Source: DASRQZ01 sp964571275 (GTDB lineage Bacteria > Myxococcota_A > Polyangia > Fen-1088). From it: a DNA stretch of 7,560 nt. Made by a program: the position numbers and the translations under genes. Shown one piece after another: positions 6,152 through 7,560 of this stretch. Location: NCBI GenBank assembly GCA_964571275.1, contig CAZNCQ010000331.1:1-7560 (forward strand), read 5' to 3'. Below the pieces are notes generated by a model. The model worked only from the letters and a program-made list of their open reading frames with translations. It was not told where the DNA came from and ran no database searches. Every line of letters begins with the position of its first letter. Position 1 is the first letter of the stretch.

Positions 6152-7357
6152 TCACTTGGCGGGGTGGCGCGTGATCATCAAGTGCGCGTTCCCGGCGATG
6201 TCGGGATAGCCGAAGCGGAACGAGATCGACTCGACGCTGTCGGCCCACAGCTTCTGGAACGCTTCGCTCTGCTTCTGCGTCGTCTTCAGGAACGTTCCCT
6301 CGAAGTGCCCGTAGGGGATCTGCTCGAACCCGGCGGCGGCGGCGTTCTCGGGTGGGATACCGGTGCTGTCGGAGATCATCCAGACCATGTGCCCAAGAAG
6401 ATACGTCCGAATCTGCGAGAAGCCGCGCCACCACAGCAAGTAGCTCGCTGCCTTGGTCATCGCCGTGACGTTGCCCTTGGTCTCGAGGTAACGGATCACG
6501 CCCGGGTCGGCGGTCAGGTGCTGGTCGTCGAGGTTCGCCGAGATGTGGCGGAAGACGCGCGTCGGGCCCCCGCCGCGCGGGCGGAATTCGATCTCGAGGT
6601 TGCCGAACGGTTGAGGCGGCGCGGGGCGCGCGATGGGCGCCGGAGCCGCGTCGGGCGGGGCGGCGGTCGCCGCGGCCGGCGTCGTCGAAGTGGGCGTCGT
6701 ACTGATCGCGGGCGGCGGGGCGGCCCACGCTCCCGCCTTGATCTCCGCAGGCGTCAGATAGTGCAGGTCTCCGTCGGGGCCGACGCGGAAGTAGCGCACC
6801 GACACCGGCTCGAGGTCGTTCATGGTGAGCGCGATCAGCGCCAGCGCCAGCTCGCCGGGGAACTTGGCCTTGGCCATCTTTCGCATGGTGCTGGTCTTCG
6901 AGTGCGCGACCGCGAAGAGGCGCGTGGTCATGTCGCGCACGTCGGCGAGCGCGCCGTCGAGATCGTCGGGATCGATCGTGTCGACCGTGCGCACGTCGCC
7001 CGACGGCTCGAGCGAGACGGTGTTGATCTCCGTCGCGTGCGGGAACGTCACCAGCGCCGTCAGGAGGTCGCCGCCGCCGAAGGGATAGACCACGCGCGGC
7101 GGCAGATCGGCGGGCACGATCTTTTCCAGGAAGGGCTGCGCGCGAGAGAGCCAGCGGTGCTGCCACCAGCGCTGCAGCATCGCCAGCTGCCGGCAGTGCG
7201 CCGACAGCACCTTGCCGTCGAACCGCGATGGCGGCGTGACACCGGGCGCGCAGGCCACCACGCCGGCCAGCGCGCGTGCCTGCGGCGCGAAGTCCGCGTC
7301 CTCGGCCCGTGCCGGCGACGCGGCCAGCGCCAGCGCCACCACCGATTGGCATAGCAT
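6152..7357 (-). CDS. Exported protein of unknown function (YPFGGGD / TKAASYLL motifs)
   Basis: First gene of the two-gene operon, 401 residues from the ATG at 7357. A signal peptide is cut near ARA-ED (about residue 18). The first conserved-looking block runs from PPRVVYPFGGGDLLTALVTF to SLEPSGDV (about 86-122). A second runs from NLEIEFRPRGG to the C-terminus and includes RVFRHISANL, TKAASYLLWW and SDSTGIPPE (about 253-335). A Pro/Ala/Thr linker of about 40 residues (211-250) separates the halves. From memory, similar motif strings occur in uncharacterised exported proteins of Bacteroidetes and spirochaetes; I could not check this and assign no function. GTG at 7363 is an alternative start, but GGCGAG five bases before the ATG favours 7357. 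The hydrolase gene follows by seven bases, suggesting the two act together in the envelope. Confidence 0.82.
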   Translation of the reverse strand: MLCQSVVALALAASPARAEDADFAPQARALAGVVACAPGVTPPSRFDGKVLSAHCRQLAMLQRWWQHRWLSRAQPFLEKIVPADLPPRVVYPFGGGDLLTALVTFPHATEINTVSLEPSGDVRTVDTIDPDDLDGALADVRDMTTRLFAVAHSKTSTMRKMAKAKFPGELALALIALTMNDLEPVSVRYFRVGPDGDLHYLTPAEIKAGAWAAPPPAISTTPTSTTPAAATAAPPDAAPAPIARPAPPQPFGNLEIEFRPRGGGPTRVFRHISANLDDQHLTADPGVIRYLETKGNVTAMTKAASYLLWWRGFSQIRTYLLGHMVWMISDSTGIPPENAAAAGFEQIPYGHFEGTFLKTTQKQSEAFQKLWADSVESISFRFGYPDIAGNAHLMITRHPAK

Positions 7358-7370
7358 ACGCACTCGCCAA

Positions 7371-7376
7371 ACTATA
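7371..7376 (-). promoter_or_regulatory. Possible -10 box (TATAGT) for the exported protein/hydrolase operon
   Basis: TATAGT on the minus strand stands out in the GC-rich sequence upstream of the operon and matches the housekeeping -10 consensus in five of six positions. No convincing -35 box is seen 16-18 bases upstream. Transcription would start near 7364, leaving either no leader (GTG at 7363) or about seven bases (ATG at 7357). Confidence 0.3.
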
Positions 7377-7430
7377 CACCCGTTCGAGCCTTCTTTTCTC
7401 GCCCTCTTCGAGCCGACTCCGCGGAGCCCC

Positions 7431-7514
7431 CCCTCACCCTGACCCTCTTCCCCCGCGGATCTTCCCCCGCGGATCTTCCCCCGCGGATCTTCCCCCGCGG
7501 ACGAGGGGAGAGGG
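7431..7514. repeat. REP-like intergenic palindrome carrying the 14-bp array
   Basis: CCCTCTTCCC (7443-7452) can pair with GGGGAGAGGG (7505-7514) at nine of ten positions, with the 14-bp units between them. The preceding CCCTCACCCTGACCC together with these arms resembles a palindromic intergenic element that I recall as repeated in many GC-rich proteobacterial genomes (CCCTCACCCT...GGGGAGAGGG). No T run follows, so it does not look like a classical intrinsic terminator. The remaining bases to 7560 show no gene. Confidence 0.55.
7447..7502. repeat. Four 14-bp tandem repeats (CTTCCCCCGCGGAT)
   Basis: Four consecutive 14-bp units, three identical and the fourth ending AC instead of AT. Each contains the self-complementary CCGCGG. 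The array is non-coding and lies in the space upstream of the minus-strand operon, inside the loop of a larger inverted repeat. Confidence 0.95.
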
Positions 7515-7560
7515 CATAACAGCTATTTGGGGCTCGGTCCTCAAAAGGTCCGCAACCCGG

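Noticed and set aside
6056..7379. Long alternative frames over the exported protein gene (432 codons plus, 412 codons minus)
   Set aside because: Strongly Arg/Ala/Gly-biased shadows; the 403-codon frame has a signal peptide, balanced composition and conserved-looking blocks.
7447..7502. CRISPR array
   Set aside because: The 14-bp units are directly adjacent with no spacers, and no cas gene is present.
7443..7520. Intrinsic terminator
   Set aside because: The outer hairpin has a large loop filled with repeats and no T tract follows on the plus strand; no gene end adjoins it within the window.

Overview
The window is very GC-rich with strong third-position GC bias, and it carries a eukaryotic-type Ser/Thr kinase with a long Pro/Ala tail, an ECF sigma factor paired with a FecR-domain protein, and several exported or outer-membrane proteins. 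This mix suggests a Gram-negative member of the Myxococcota (old deltaproteobacteria). That is an inference from content and composition, since no rRNA or other marker gene is present.

Layout, left to right. (1) Bases 1-1530, plus strand: the 3' part of a membrane-anchored Ser/Thr kinase whose ATP-binding N-lobe lies outside the window. (2) Bases 1544-4416, minus strand: a three-gene operon transcribed leftward, in the order ECF sigma factor, FecR-domain membrane protein, exported protein with a barrel-like C-terminal half. (3) Bases 4417-4592: a divergent promoter region. (4) Bases 4593-5366, plus strand: a second predicted outer-membrane barrel protein. (5) Bases 5371-7357, minus strand: a two-gene operon of an exported protein of unknown function followed by an exported alpha/beta-hydrolase. 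(6) Bases 7358-7560: a non-coding region with four 14-bp tandem repeats inside a hairpin-forming, REP-like element. No gene-free stretch exceeds about 205 bases.

The most informative feature is the divergent promoter region. The same two boxes, TGCAACTTT and CACTAAC, separated by exactly 15 bases, occur once on each strand, pointing outward, with almost unrelated spacers. They resemble RpoE-type ECF promoters (GGAACTT / TCTGA-like). The simple reading is an autoregulated envelope circuit in which the ECF sigma factor drives its own operon and the divergent outer-membrane protein gene. FecR would be the membrane-spanning regulator, but no TonB receptor is present in the window.

The sigma factor also ends in an AT-rich 12-bp tandem repeat encoding PKEK/PEEK units. 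It lies just before the fecR-like start and is linked to it by a 9-codon mini-ORF with overlapping start and stop codons. Together with the apparent leaderless start of the sigma gene, these are the unusual points of the window. I found no CRISPR array, tRNA, rRNA, transposase or phage gene.
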